Position numbers and translations under genes: made by a program
The notes under the pieces: model-generated
The model's database searches: none
Seen by the model: only the letters and a program-made list of their open reading frames with translations
What the model was told of the DNA's origin: nothing
Part shown: positions 8,101-16,203 of the stretch, piece after piece
Layout: each line of letters begins with the position of its first letter
How positions within the stretch are numbered: position 1 is the stretch's first letter
Assembly: GCA_001970855.1 (NCBI GenBank)
Contig: LSSN01001770.1
Span: 1-18,223 of the forward strand
Origin: Smittium culicis
Lineage: Eukaryota; Kickxellomycota; Harpellomycetes; Harpellales; Legeriomycetaceae
Length of the DNA stretch: 18,223 nucleotides
Reading direction: 5' to 3'

Positions 8101-10441
8101 CTAGACGGGTAACCAGCGCAACTAATACGGATAGTTTCTAAAACACCACAAGCACGTAGCTGGGAGAGAACCATGGTTGGGTCGAATTCCCACGAAGCTT
8201 TAGTTTCATTTGGCTTGATACATCTGATGTAATGGGTGTTGGTATCCTCAATAGTTTTCATTAGTTGAATGAGCGATTGTTTGAAAACGGTTCCAAGGGT
8301 TGGCTTTTTCAAGCCTGATTCCATTTTGCGAGGTTTGGCTTGCGAAGCTGGTTGCTCGGCTTGGTCCTGGAAAGTAAGGATCTCAGAAAGGAGGGAAAAG
8401 CTGGAAGCTTTGAGAGAGTTTTGTAGTTCTTCAGAAACAGTATCTCTATTTTTTTCAACAAATCCATCAATACTGTAAGTTACATCATGGGCATAATGGC
8501 AAACAGTAAATTCAGGGCGCATGAAGCGGGGCTTAATGAAGTAATCTTGAGGACTAGATTTGATATTACTTTTCTCAGCTTCTTGTTTTTGCTTAGTTGA
8601 GTTTTTTTTATCAGCAAACTTGCTATATAATTTTTCTAGAGTGCTTTGGTCAGAACCTTGTTGTAATCGAGACTCTTCATCAAGAATGTCCATAATACCA
8701 AGTTTTCCTTCAATTAACTCAATACAGTTTTGATTATCATTAAACTCAATAAAAGTCCAGTTGGTTAACTGTTCGCGTTGATACTCTTCCTGTTCGAGCT
8801 TAAAAACAAGTCTGTTGAAATGCTGCTGAAGCTTTTCATTAGCGTAGTTAATACAAAACTGCTCGAATGAGTTAGTTTCGAAGTGTTCGAAGCCATAAAT
8901 ATCCAAAACACCAATAAATCTATCGACTTCGGATGAATCCACTTTAAGGCTTACATTTGTTATAGAAACTATCCAGTCAAATAGGTGAGAATAAATGTAT
9001 TTAGCCATAGAATCACGAACTACTAGCGCTTGGGCCTGGTTAAGGTTGCTAACAATTTTTTCTGAGCGCATTGTTATAACCTTTTTAATTAAACATTTTT
9101 CAACTTCGGACCTTTTTAAGCCAAGTAGCTCCGAAACTTTATCCAAACTTGTATTTGTGGCAGGGATGCTAGCGCCCCCTCTTCCAACTTCCTTAAAGTT
9201 TATCTCACCAATGTGGAGCAAACCAGCTAGAATCTTGAAAATGTCCCATTGCTTTTCAGGTTCAACGCCAATGACTTGTAGTGCGTCACAAGTGGATTGA
9301 AACTCTTTGGCGTCATCAACTCCTACTATAGTCCCAGAGTTTGCACCACCTTGGTTAGTATAATAAAAGTCATTCCAATTTTTTGAAATTCCCAAGATTT
9401 CACGTTTATCTTGAGGAGTGGCAGCAATGAGTTGATAAAATATGTGGTAATTACGTTCATTTGGGGGTTGGTAAACGAGTCTTGATCTTTCGAGTAAGTA
9501 GGTTTTGATATTGGCACCACAAATGTGGCGTTTTTTATTAAATTCTATTTCAAGGTATTTTCCAAAACGAGAGGAGTTATCATTTCTAGTAGTTTTAGCA
9601 TTACCAAAAGATTCTAGAACAGGGTTAGTAGCTAAAATCATTTCCTCTACCTGGCTAATAACACCTTGAGGATTGGTAGAGGAATCCCTGGAGTCTTCGT
9701 GAGCAGACGCAAAATATCTTATAATATATTTAGCGCTGACAGTTTTACCGGCACCAGATTCGCCGGAAACGATGATTGTTTGGTTTTTTAAATCTCTTAT
9801 CATTCCTTGGTATGCATCTTCAGCTATAGCGAATAAATGCGGTTCCATTTCCCCTCTCATGCGACCAGCATAAGCTTCTAAGATATCCTGGGAGTATAGC
9901 TGGACTCTTGAAAAGGGATTCATAGCAACAAGTACAATTCCAGAGTAAGTATAAATATTTCGCATGCTGTATCTAATTTTTAAGTTGTGTAAAACTAAAG
10001 AAAGAAGAGTTGAAGATTAGAATATATTTTAAAACAAGGGACGAAGAATGGATGAATGAAGTGAATTACCAGCAGGTTCATGTAGATGTGATAGACTAGT
10101 TAAGTCGTCAATCCCTTCGAGTATAGGGGGATTGCATAATGGGGGCAATACATCGTTTTTAGATTTAAGTATTTCATCAAACGAGGTTGTAAAATCAATA
10201 GTTCTTCCGGAAACAGCCTTACACGTCAAGGTAAAAGAACGAGCTTCAGAGTCAATATTTTCAGATTCGATGACAGCCTGAATCCAGGCAACCTCATCAT
10301 CAGGAAAGTAGACGTTTGTCCCCTAGAGTAAAACATAGAGAAAATAGTTATAGTTTTATGGGGAGAGGTAAATTATATCGCAGGGCGGATGATTACCTTT
10401 GAATAAGATTTTAAAATCTCTAGATCGATTTCTTGAGTCAT
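5160..10441 (-). CDS. Class V myosin heavy chain (three exons: 10441-10397, 10322-10070, 9994-5160)
   Basis: Actin-based motor that carries vesicles and organelles, likely toward sites of polar growth. The joined exons give 5133 nt, 1710 residues plus stop. Visible parts: N-terminal SH3-like GTNVYFPDDEVAW (16-28); NPPILEGIDDLT (79-90) leading into the motor; P-loop GESGAGKT (177-184); switch I NDNSSRFGK (237-245); switch II DIYGFE (464-469); actin-interface HYIRCIKPNE (about 680-690). Six IQ motifs for calmodulin-type light chains run from about 800 to 945 (ATTIQKNVRRYFERKRY is the first). A coiled coil for dimerisation follows at about 947-1105, then a Ser/Asn/Pro-rich linker to about 1270, then a DIL/globular cargo-binding tail at about 1330-1600, and a very acidic C-terminus. 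It is somewhat longer than typical fungal class V myosins (about 1550-1600), mainly through the linker and C-terminal extension. The single large exon lacks the first 109 residues: without the two 5' exons the SH3-like part and the start of the motor are lost. Six IQ motifs plus DIL exclude class I and II myosins. Confidence 0.95.
9995..10069 (-). other. Myosin intron 2 (75 nt, phase 1)
   Basis: The donor is CTG|GTAATT and the acceptor CTTTAG|TTTTAC. Joining the leftover G to TT makes Val100 and restores the conserved myosin reading HEPAVLHNLKIRYSMRNIYTYSG. A branch-point-like CTAAT lies at 10020-10016, followed by a pyrimidine-rich run to the acceptor. Without splicing, the upstream frame stops within 14 codons. 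Confidence 0.93.
10323..10396 (-). other. Myosin intron 1 (74 nt, phase 0)
   Basis: The donor is AAG|GTAATC and the acceptor TACTCTAG|GGGACA. Splicing joins a 15-codon first exon (MTQEIDLEILKSYSK) to GTNVYFPDDEVAW, giving the KGTxVxxPD pattern common at the start of fungal class V myosins. TATAACT near 10352-10346 could serve as branch point. The exon lengths only add up to a whole number of codons with both introns removed. Confidence 0.87.
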
Positions 10442-10455
10442 TACCAATAGCCCAT
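10441..10455 (-). promoter_or_regulatory. Four-codon upstream ORF overlapping the myosin start codon
   Basis: ATG GGC TAT TGG TAA encodes M-G-Y-W and its stop shares one base with the myosin ATG (TAATG). Its start has T at -3 and G at +4, and the myosin ATG has G at -3 and A at +4. Scanning ribosomes could therefore pass it or could terminate and re-initiate at the overlapping ATG. That is a possible translational control; whether the transcript includes it depends on where transcription starts. Confidence 0.5.
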
Positions 10456-10883
10456 TTATCTAATATCATCAACAAGTAGAATAGTTAAATAATGACTTTA
10501 AAAAGAAGGGAACGAATGTGCTAAAAGGTGATATAAATATAGCTAAAGTTGAAGAGAGATCAAGTTGTATTATTCTTGAGTGAGTGAGCTTACAAGCTTA
10601 TTGAATAACAGAAAAAAGAAGGGTGAGGTAAGGAGTTAAGCGTTATTAAGGGAGGTTATAGCGGGTTAGTGGGGCCAAAAGGAGAGTATTTTTGAAAGAG
10701 AGAGGTTGTATTAATCTCAGTAGTGAAAGTAGTTAATATGTACGCAAGAAGTCGTATAAAATAAGTGCGGCTATAAAGAGTGAGATGAATGACTGAGTTT
10801 ATAAACTATGCAGCTTTAATTTTGACACTATCAGCCAAATTTCTTGACAGCTTTTTTTAGTCGCTATTTGGACTTTAAAAAGC
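10456..10883 (-). promoter_or_regulatory. Presumed myosin promoter and 5' leader
   Basis: The plus strand is rich in A and G from about 10590 to 10740, so the myosin-sense strand is pyrimidine-rich, as often seen just upstream of highly expressed fungal genes. A TATA-like TTATAAAC lies at about 10804-10797 on the minus strand. No individual binding site is recognised. Two TATAAA words on the plus strand (about 10755 and 10772) have no convincing gene downstream to serve. Confidence 0.4.
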
Positions 10884-11105
10884 TTAATTTCTTAGACACC
10901 TTTTTATTTGGCAGTAAATAATGGCGGCGCTCGCGAATGATATTTGAGGCTGAACAATAAACAAGTGATGCGCAAATACCCGTCTTCCAATCACAACCGT
11001 AGTCAAGCAAATAAGCGCTGTCCTGCGACTATATGAAACCAAATAGCAAATGATATTCTTTAAAATAGAAGATACATGCTCTTGACCAATAGCTAGCAGA
11101 TCCAT
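10884..11105 (-). CDS. Possible small unidentified protein (73 codons)
   Basis: Starts with ATG (11105-11103) in a fair context (G at -3, G at +4) and ends at TAA. GC is close to 45%, well above the surrounding spacer, which is the main reason to list it. The peptide is hydrophobic with several Cys and His (for example ICLTTVVIGRRVFAHHLFIV), and it matches no family that I recognise. It lies upstream of the myosin on the same strand. It could equally be part of the myosin control region or non-coding RNA. Confidence 0.2.
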   Translation of the reverse strand: MDLLAIGQEHVSSILKNIICYLVSYSRRTALICLTTVVIGRRVFAHHLFIVQPQISFASAAIIYCQIKRCLRN

Positions 11106-12519
11106 TACTTATATACGAGTCTCCGCGAATGAGGTTGAATTATCCCAGATATTAAACTATTTCTGTCCAACAAACCTCTCAGGCAGCCTGAGCGCCCATT
11201 TGCGCCAATAATCTCTTTCTTTCAAAATACCCTTCCAGCAAATAGTCTTAACGTGCACTTAATTTACGCTAATAATCTCGCAAGATTTTCTGTTCATCAA
11301 AAGCAACACTATTTTGTAACAAATAGACGCGCTACGAAATCCAATTATACTAAATTAGCTAAGCCATTAGTTCTTGTCAACTTCAAGCCCGCCAAAAAAC
11401 CCTATAAAGTACCAAATCCCTTAGTTAGCATAGCTAAAACTTCATCTCGATATTTGTGTATAGCTTTGTATGTAAAATACGAAATTATTCTCACCCTCAA
11501 AGAGGCCCATTCCCTGAAATAATCAACACAGCACTTTTTGTCGGAACATATAATTGTTCTGTTTTTGGCATCGCCACAGCCTTTAATTCGACCAGGCCCC
11601 GTTCTATTGTTTGCTTATTTTATACACCTTTTTTGTATAGAATAACTCAATTGTTCTATGCATACTTTTTTTTAAATGGTAACTATCTCTTGCTTGTTTG
11701 CTATTGACAATCGTCAATCTGGTCTTGTTTTACTCTCTAAGACCCATCTCATTTTTTTCCCGTCAGCGCTTGTTACCCATCTCTGTGTTGCTTATTCTTA
11801 CTAGAGAAATACTCTTAAAAAAAATTATTTTTTCACATTTTAGTATATTGACCAATTCCATTTATGTTTTCTCAACGCCTGTACTTGAAAATCTTTATTT
11901 TAAATCTCCACTTATTTAGGTATCTCCTATCCCTCGCTTTTTTTCATTTCAGTAACCATTATTACAAAATTCGCAGTTTTGCCTATTTTTTATATTCAAG
12001 CCATTACACATACTACCGCTTCTATCCCTAAAAGAACAGCAATTGCACTTCAGGAGTATTTTTATCATCAGCAGCTTTCAAGACTTCTTTCCCAGAATTC
12101 CCAAATAGTACAAGTGTAAGTATACTAGTCAAGATTTATTGCGACAGTTTCTTCAAAATAATTAGATAAAAATCAAATCAAAAGTAATTGAAATCCTAAG
12201 TAAAATACCATTGGTCTCACTTTGATTTCCCATCCATCCGCGATTCAGCCTGTCAATAATCTTAATTTAACTTACTATTACATAATCAGAAAACCTAATA
12301 AATTATCCTTATTACACTTATAAACTATCCATAAAAGATCCTGCAAAGCAGTTAATTTGAGCTCAGCTATAAATAAATATTTCTTAGCAAGGCTTTTTTA
12401 TAAGCATATTTATTTATCATGATAATATGTTGTTTAATTACAAATTATTACATAACCATAAACTATGCCTATAGATTTTCTCTTCAAACTACTCTTCGCT
12501 ACTTTTCTTTATTTTCAAA
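11106..12519. other. Spacer with a GC-raised left half, no convincing gene
   Basis: The first part (to about 11600) has moderate GC and then grades into the AT-rich background. The plus-strand open frames here (around 11253-11522, 11456-11707 and 11698-11919) overlap one another and show no recognisable domain, and the first two open with GTG rather than ATG. I therefore leave them uncalled. The GC level suggests older coding sequence, an untranslated leader or a non-coding RNA, but nothing decides among these. Confidence 0.35.
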
Positions 12520-12720
12520 TTAACCCTTTCCCACGCGGTAGACTATTTTTGGATGGCCAAATATAGCCTACCGCGTTCAATGAAAATCGATTAATTCCGA
12601 GGCCTTAAGATAGATATATAAGTATAATTCAAAATAAAAGCAAAAAATAAAGAATCTCATAAATGACTATCGAATGAATAAATTAATTTTTTTCAAGAGT
12701 GTTGGACGGGAAAGGGTTAA
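12520..12720 (-). mobile_element. PiggyBac-like MITE, copy 3 (best preserved, inverted)
   Basis: 201 bp including the TTAA at each end (12520-12523 and 12717-12720). The ends are perfect mirror images over 13 bp: TTAACCCTTTCCC on the left and GGGAAAGGGTTAA on the right. It runs opposite to the other copies: its right end, reversed, reads TTAACCCTTTCCCGTCCAAC. The middle carries ATTCCGAGGCCTTAAG, the reverse of the CTAAGGTCTCGGAAT core of copy 2. A strong hairpin-forming palindrome sits just inside the left end. There is no open frame. Perfect ends suggest it is the youngest copy in the window. Confidence 0.85.
12533..12576. repeat. Subterminal palindrome (20-bp arms, ATGG loop) inside MITE copy 3
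   Basis: The arms are ACGCGGTAGACTATTTTTGG and, reversed, ACGCGGTAGGCTATATTTGG: 18 of 20 positions pair around a 4-base loop at 12553-12556. It occurs only at one end of the element. Decayed versions can be seen near the right ends of copies 2 and 4 (GATAGTCTACTG and AATAGTCTATCGTGC). It may be a transposase-binding site pair or a structural hairpin. Confidence 0.85.
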
Positions 12721-14318
12721 GCTAAATAATATCTTATCCCATTCATAGGTGATTGGCTTTTTTGAGCTACCAATTATAACCAACTGCATTGAATTATATT
12801 ATTAAACTTTGGTACCTTAATAAATATTGGCTTATAACATTTTAATAGCAAATCATAATTATTAATTTAAATCATAAACATACCAATAAACTCGTTTTTT
12901 TTTAGTGTGTAGAGCGGAATAGTAATAATCAGCCCTAAATTATATCATCGCGTTTTACTAAAATACTTTATTACAACTATAATCTACAAAACCCCATTTA
13001 TATCAATTTTTTTTCATAATCTGACTGATATAACAGATAAATCCATACTATTGAATATTATTTCTAATTTTTTATAAGAGGATTCATATAATAAATGTAA
13101 CAGTATTACTTTGCCATTCTCTTATCTTTTTTTACTTATATTTACTAGATAGCGAATCTATGCTTTTTATTTTTGGAAGTGTTGAGATAAATTAGCGTTA
13201 TTTTATCTACTATAATCTAATTGGTTAAGCCTTTTTAAGTATAAAAGAGAAAATCACATTTAAAAAATAATTAATGCTGTCTAAACACTTTTTTATTACA
13301 ATAAACATGTTTTTAATACTACATTAACACTTCAATATGTATAAATATATACAATATTAAATTTCGCAATTCTTGACTTCCCAATTATTTCGTTATATTC
13401 TCTTAATCTTCCTATTATTGCTTACATATTGCCCTGTTGCGTTTATACTATTAGTAAATTTTTTTTGGTATTTTACTTGTAGATATTATAAAAATATCTA
13501 TCAAGTTTTGATCTATATTTCTTCTGTTTAAAAAAACACGGAATATCTATCGATAAATTAATAATACAAGTTATTCACTTGGAACAAATAACTACTCAAC
13601 ATAGTCTAGCCTGTGCGACGCTACCGAACAGCTATAAATCGATTTTGACAAAGTATTACTAGAAAAAATTATGATTTAATTTCATTGGTTCATCGAAATC
13701 TTCTATAAGCGAAATTTAGAATACAAGTCCAACTTTATAAATTCACCGTTTAAAAAAAAAAAAAAAAGTTCAACTATATTTAAAATTTGTGTTGCCATTA
13801 CACTAAACACTTTACAAAAACTAATATTTATAAAAAATGATTAACCAAACTACGAATTTATAAAAATAGTGACTCCAATACATAAATCTCTGATATTATT
13901 AGCATTTATATCAGTTCATCCTAAATAGAGTATTACTTTTCTGCTTGATTATTTTTATCAAAGCTATAATTAGAGAATCATTATCACAGACTTTTTTCAA
14001 AAAAAAAAAAAAAGCTTCAAAATTTTATTCGTTTTCCAACCAATAACATTAGATTATTTATAAATTAAGTACTGAGCTAAGCTTTATCAAAATTATCATC
14101 AACAACAAGCGCCAATATCGGAAACCATCCAAACTTTGCTAAATCATTAGCTAGATCATTTAAAACACCACTTTGAAAATAATTATATATGTAAATTATT
14201 TATTACATGACACTATTGAGCTTTAACCAGCAGCGAAGGTCGCTTTTTTTAGTGGTCTTTTCGTCCTAGGAATCGATTTAACTATATTACAAGATCTTGA
14301 TCAATTGAAAAATGTATC
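12721..14318. other. Long AT-rich spacer
   Basis: About 1.6 kb with no credible gene on either strand. It contains two runs of 16 A (13752-13767 and 13999-14014). At 14232-14250 there is a short perfect hairpin (AGCGA-AGG-TCGCT) followed by six T. I see no tRNA-like A and B boxes upstream of it. Confidence 0.4.
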
Positions 14319-14525
14319 ATGAACTCGATTCATATACATACAAAAAATACCATTCCTCAACCTATTACATTGAAGGTTTATAAAAAAATTATAGCTAAAA
14401 AACTGCGTCAAAACGCGAAACGCGAATTTTTGAAATTTTCTGGGTCTATTTTTCTAAGTTGTGAAGTTAATTATATACGGATACCTATACGCGCAAGTGA
14501 TCAAGAAGGTCTTAATCCTCCTTAA
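14319..14525 (+). CDS. Possible small open frame of unknown nature (68 codons)
   Basis: Begins with ATG, ends with TAA. The 3' two-thirds has raised GC, including CGCGAAACGCGAATTT, compared with the flanks. The peptide is basic (KKLRQNAKREFLKF) with no membrane segment or known motif. It sits in a stretch with two other GC-raised open frames on mixed strands, so it may be a fragment of decayed coding sequence rather than a gene. Confidence 0.15.
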   Translation: MNSIHIHTKNTIPQPITLKVYKKIIAKKLRQNAKREFLKFSGSIFLSCEVNYIRIPIRASDQEGLNPP

Positions 14526-14778
14526 CATTCGGAATTTTATTTCTCAGAATAAAGCCTTTTAAAAATCAACCAGCTTTAAAATTGACCAATAATAAATTAA
14601 TACAAAGGGATATATCTTCTAGGTTTCTAGTTAGGTAAATCGAAATATAAAGAATTTTTTTATTAATCATGTTAAAAAGTTATAAAATGGTAGCTAAGTA
14701 ATGTTTGGTGTAAAGGTCATATCAAATCAAATTTTGGGCATAAAAATAGAATTAAGAAAGGGCTTTATGGCGTTAAAA

Positions 14779-15027
14779 TCATGATGCGAAATCAATTCGC
14801 ACCACGCCCCCCTCCCCAGGCTCAATTGCTAACAATTTCGTTTTTATTTTAGCCCAGTAATCTTTCAGCCAAATTTTATTAGATAAATTATCCAATCTTA
14901 TTTTACTTTTAAGCATATTCTTAAATCTCGCAAATAGCTCTGCGTAACGTAAGTTAATATTTTTCAAGGACGTTCTCAACCTTGGCCTGTGAATATTCCA
15001 GGTTTCTAGGGTGTGATCAGTGGAATG
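14779..15027 (-). pseudogene. Coding-like open frame without an ATG start, possible relic
   Basis: An open frame of 82 codons lies between stops and ends TGA, with no ATG at its beginning. The peptide looks protein-like (TWNIHRPRLRTSLKN near the start, LSNKIWLKDYWAKIKTKLLA in the middle, IEPGEGGVVRIDFAS at the end) and is basic and amphipathic. GC is raised, especially at both ends. It may be the C-terminal part of a broken gene or transposon protein. I recognise no family. Confidence 0.25.
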
Positions 15028-15386
15028 TTAGGGGAAATATCTTTTATTTAGCTTAATTGGTCAAAAATTTCCTGCTCGTGAATCGAAAAGGCTCTCTAGT
15101 ACCTCTCATTTGAGCATCCATGATAAAATTAAGAAATTTAGTTTTACACTTTTCAAAAATCTAAATATTATAAATACGGTAGGAATAAATAATTTTTTTT
15201 CTGATAAAAAATAAATAAGTAAAAAAGGAAATGAATCATTACTTTGATTAAATATACGATTATAAGTCAAAGTTTAACCCTTCCAAAAAAATCTGCTTTT
15301 TATAATACACATGCAAGATAAAATTAATAAACTTTTTTTATATAAATAGTGTCTCGATTATTTTTTTTATAAGGTGTCAAATTCTT
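15028..15386. other. AT-rich spacer
   Basis: No gene or element seen. TTAACCCTTCC at 15274-15284 resembles the start of the TTAA elements, but it lacks the CCCGTCC continuation and any partner end. Confidence 0.35.
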
Positions 15387-15583
15387 TTAACTCTTTCGCG
15401 ACCAACACTCTTAAAAATGTTTAATTTAATTATTCGTTCATGAACTATAAGTAACTTTGTTATTTGCTGCTATTTTGCAATATATATTTAGTCCTTAAGA
15501 TCTTGGAATTAATAGATTTTCATTATACGCAGTTGGTTTTATTTGAAGGTCCAAAAATAGTCTATCGTGCGGAAAAGGTTTAA
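15387..15583 (+). mobile_element. PiggyBac-like MITE, copy 4 (decayed)
   Basis: 197 bp between TTAA (15387-15390) and TTAA (15580-15583). The left end is TTAACTCTTTCGCGACCAAC and the right end GCGGAAAAGGTTTAA. Family marks are kept: ATTATTCGTTCATGAAC near the left, CCTTAAGATCTTGGAATTAA in the middle, and CCAAAAATAGTCTATCGTGC near the right. Same orientation as copies 1 and 2. Non-coding. Confidence 0.8.
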
Positions 15584-15880
15584 TAAATAAAGAATAAAGT
15601 ATAATAAAATAAATATTGATCTTAATAAATAAATAAAAGGATAAATTTAATAATTACCCTTTCTTTTTTAAAAAAAAGTAAATCAATCTTCCAAAAATAG
15701 TTTACTTATATATCTCTAAAATACATTAGCCAAACAAATAAAATAAAATAAAAAAATTTTTATGAAAAAATTTTCTAAATTTAATATCATTTTTTTAAGA
15801 TTTTATAAGCTGATTTTTTTTAAAAAAATTAATCTAATTAATCTAAAAAAAACTTTAAAAATACAAAATTTTCAAACAAA
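15584..15880. other. Very AT-rich spacer
   Basis: Almost entirely A and T, with many short A and T runs. No gene, RNA or element seen. Confidence 0.4.
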
Positions 15881-16203
15881 ATGAATCCAAAAAATTTTTT
15901 GGAGAATGGCTCTAAGTATACTGATTTCGCCTTAGCCCCCGAAATTGTACCTCGCGCAGAAATTACTAATGCGAGAATTAGGAAGTGTGATACTCATCAA
16001 TATATATATATAATAAATTATTGGGGGAATTAAAGAAATATTATATCAAAATGGAATCATTCAAGACCCTTGAACCAAAGCCCAGTGGGTTAAAGGTGCT
16101 AGAGCGGCGGAGGGAAGTCGGGTGGAAATTATTTAAAATTATTTATAAATTTTTAAATATTTTTAATAGCCTTTATTATACTTTTGAATTATGTTTAATA
16201 TAA
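15881..16203 (+). pseudogene. Coding-like island in two frames, possibly a frameshifted relic
   Basis: An ATG at 15881 opens 50 codons ending at TAA 16031-16033. The middle reads like real protein (YTDFALAPEIVPRAEITNAR) with raised GC, and then runs into a TATATA repeat at about 16000-16012. A second open frame in another phase overlaps and continues to 16203, with GC-rich TLEPKPSGLKVLERRREVGW. A change of repeat length at the TA run could have split one frame into two. The family is unknown, and chance cannot be excluded at this length. Confidence 0.25.

Noticed and set aside
6019..9300. Plus-strand open frames of 60-100 codons at 6019, 6877, 7204, 8269 and 8995, and a minus-strand frame at 9326-9520
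   Set aside because: All lie inside the myosin coding exon in other frames, have no recognisable domain, and are explained as shadows of the long conserved frame.
11253..11919. Three overlapping plus-strand open frames
   Set aside because: They overlap each other in different frames, the first two open with GTG rather than ATG, and none contains a known motif.
15274..15284. TTAACCCTTCC as another element end
   Set aside because: Similarity stops after 11 bases and no right end is found before the complete copy at 15387.
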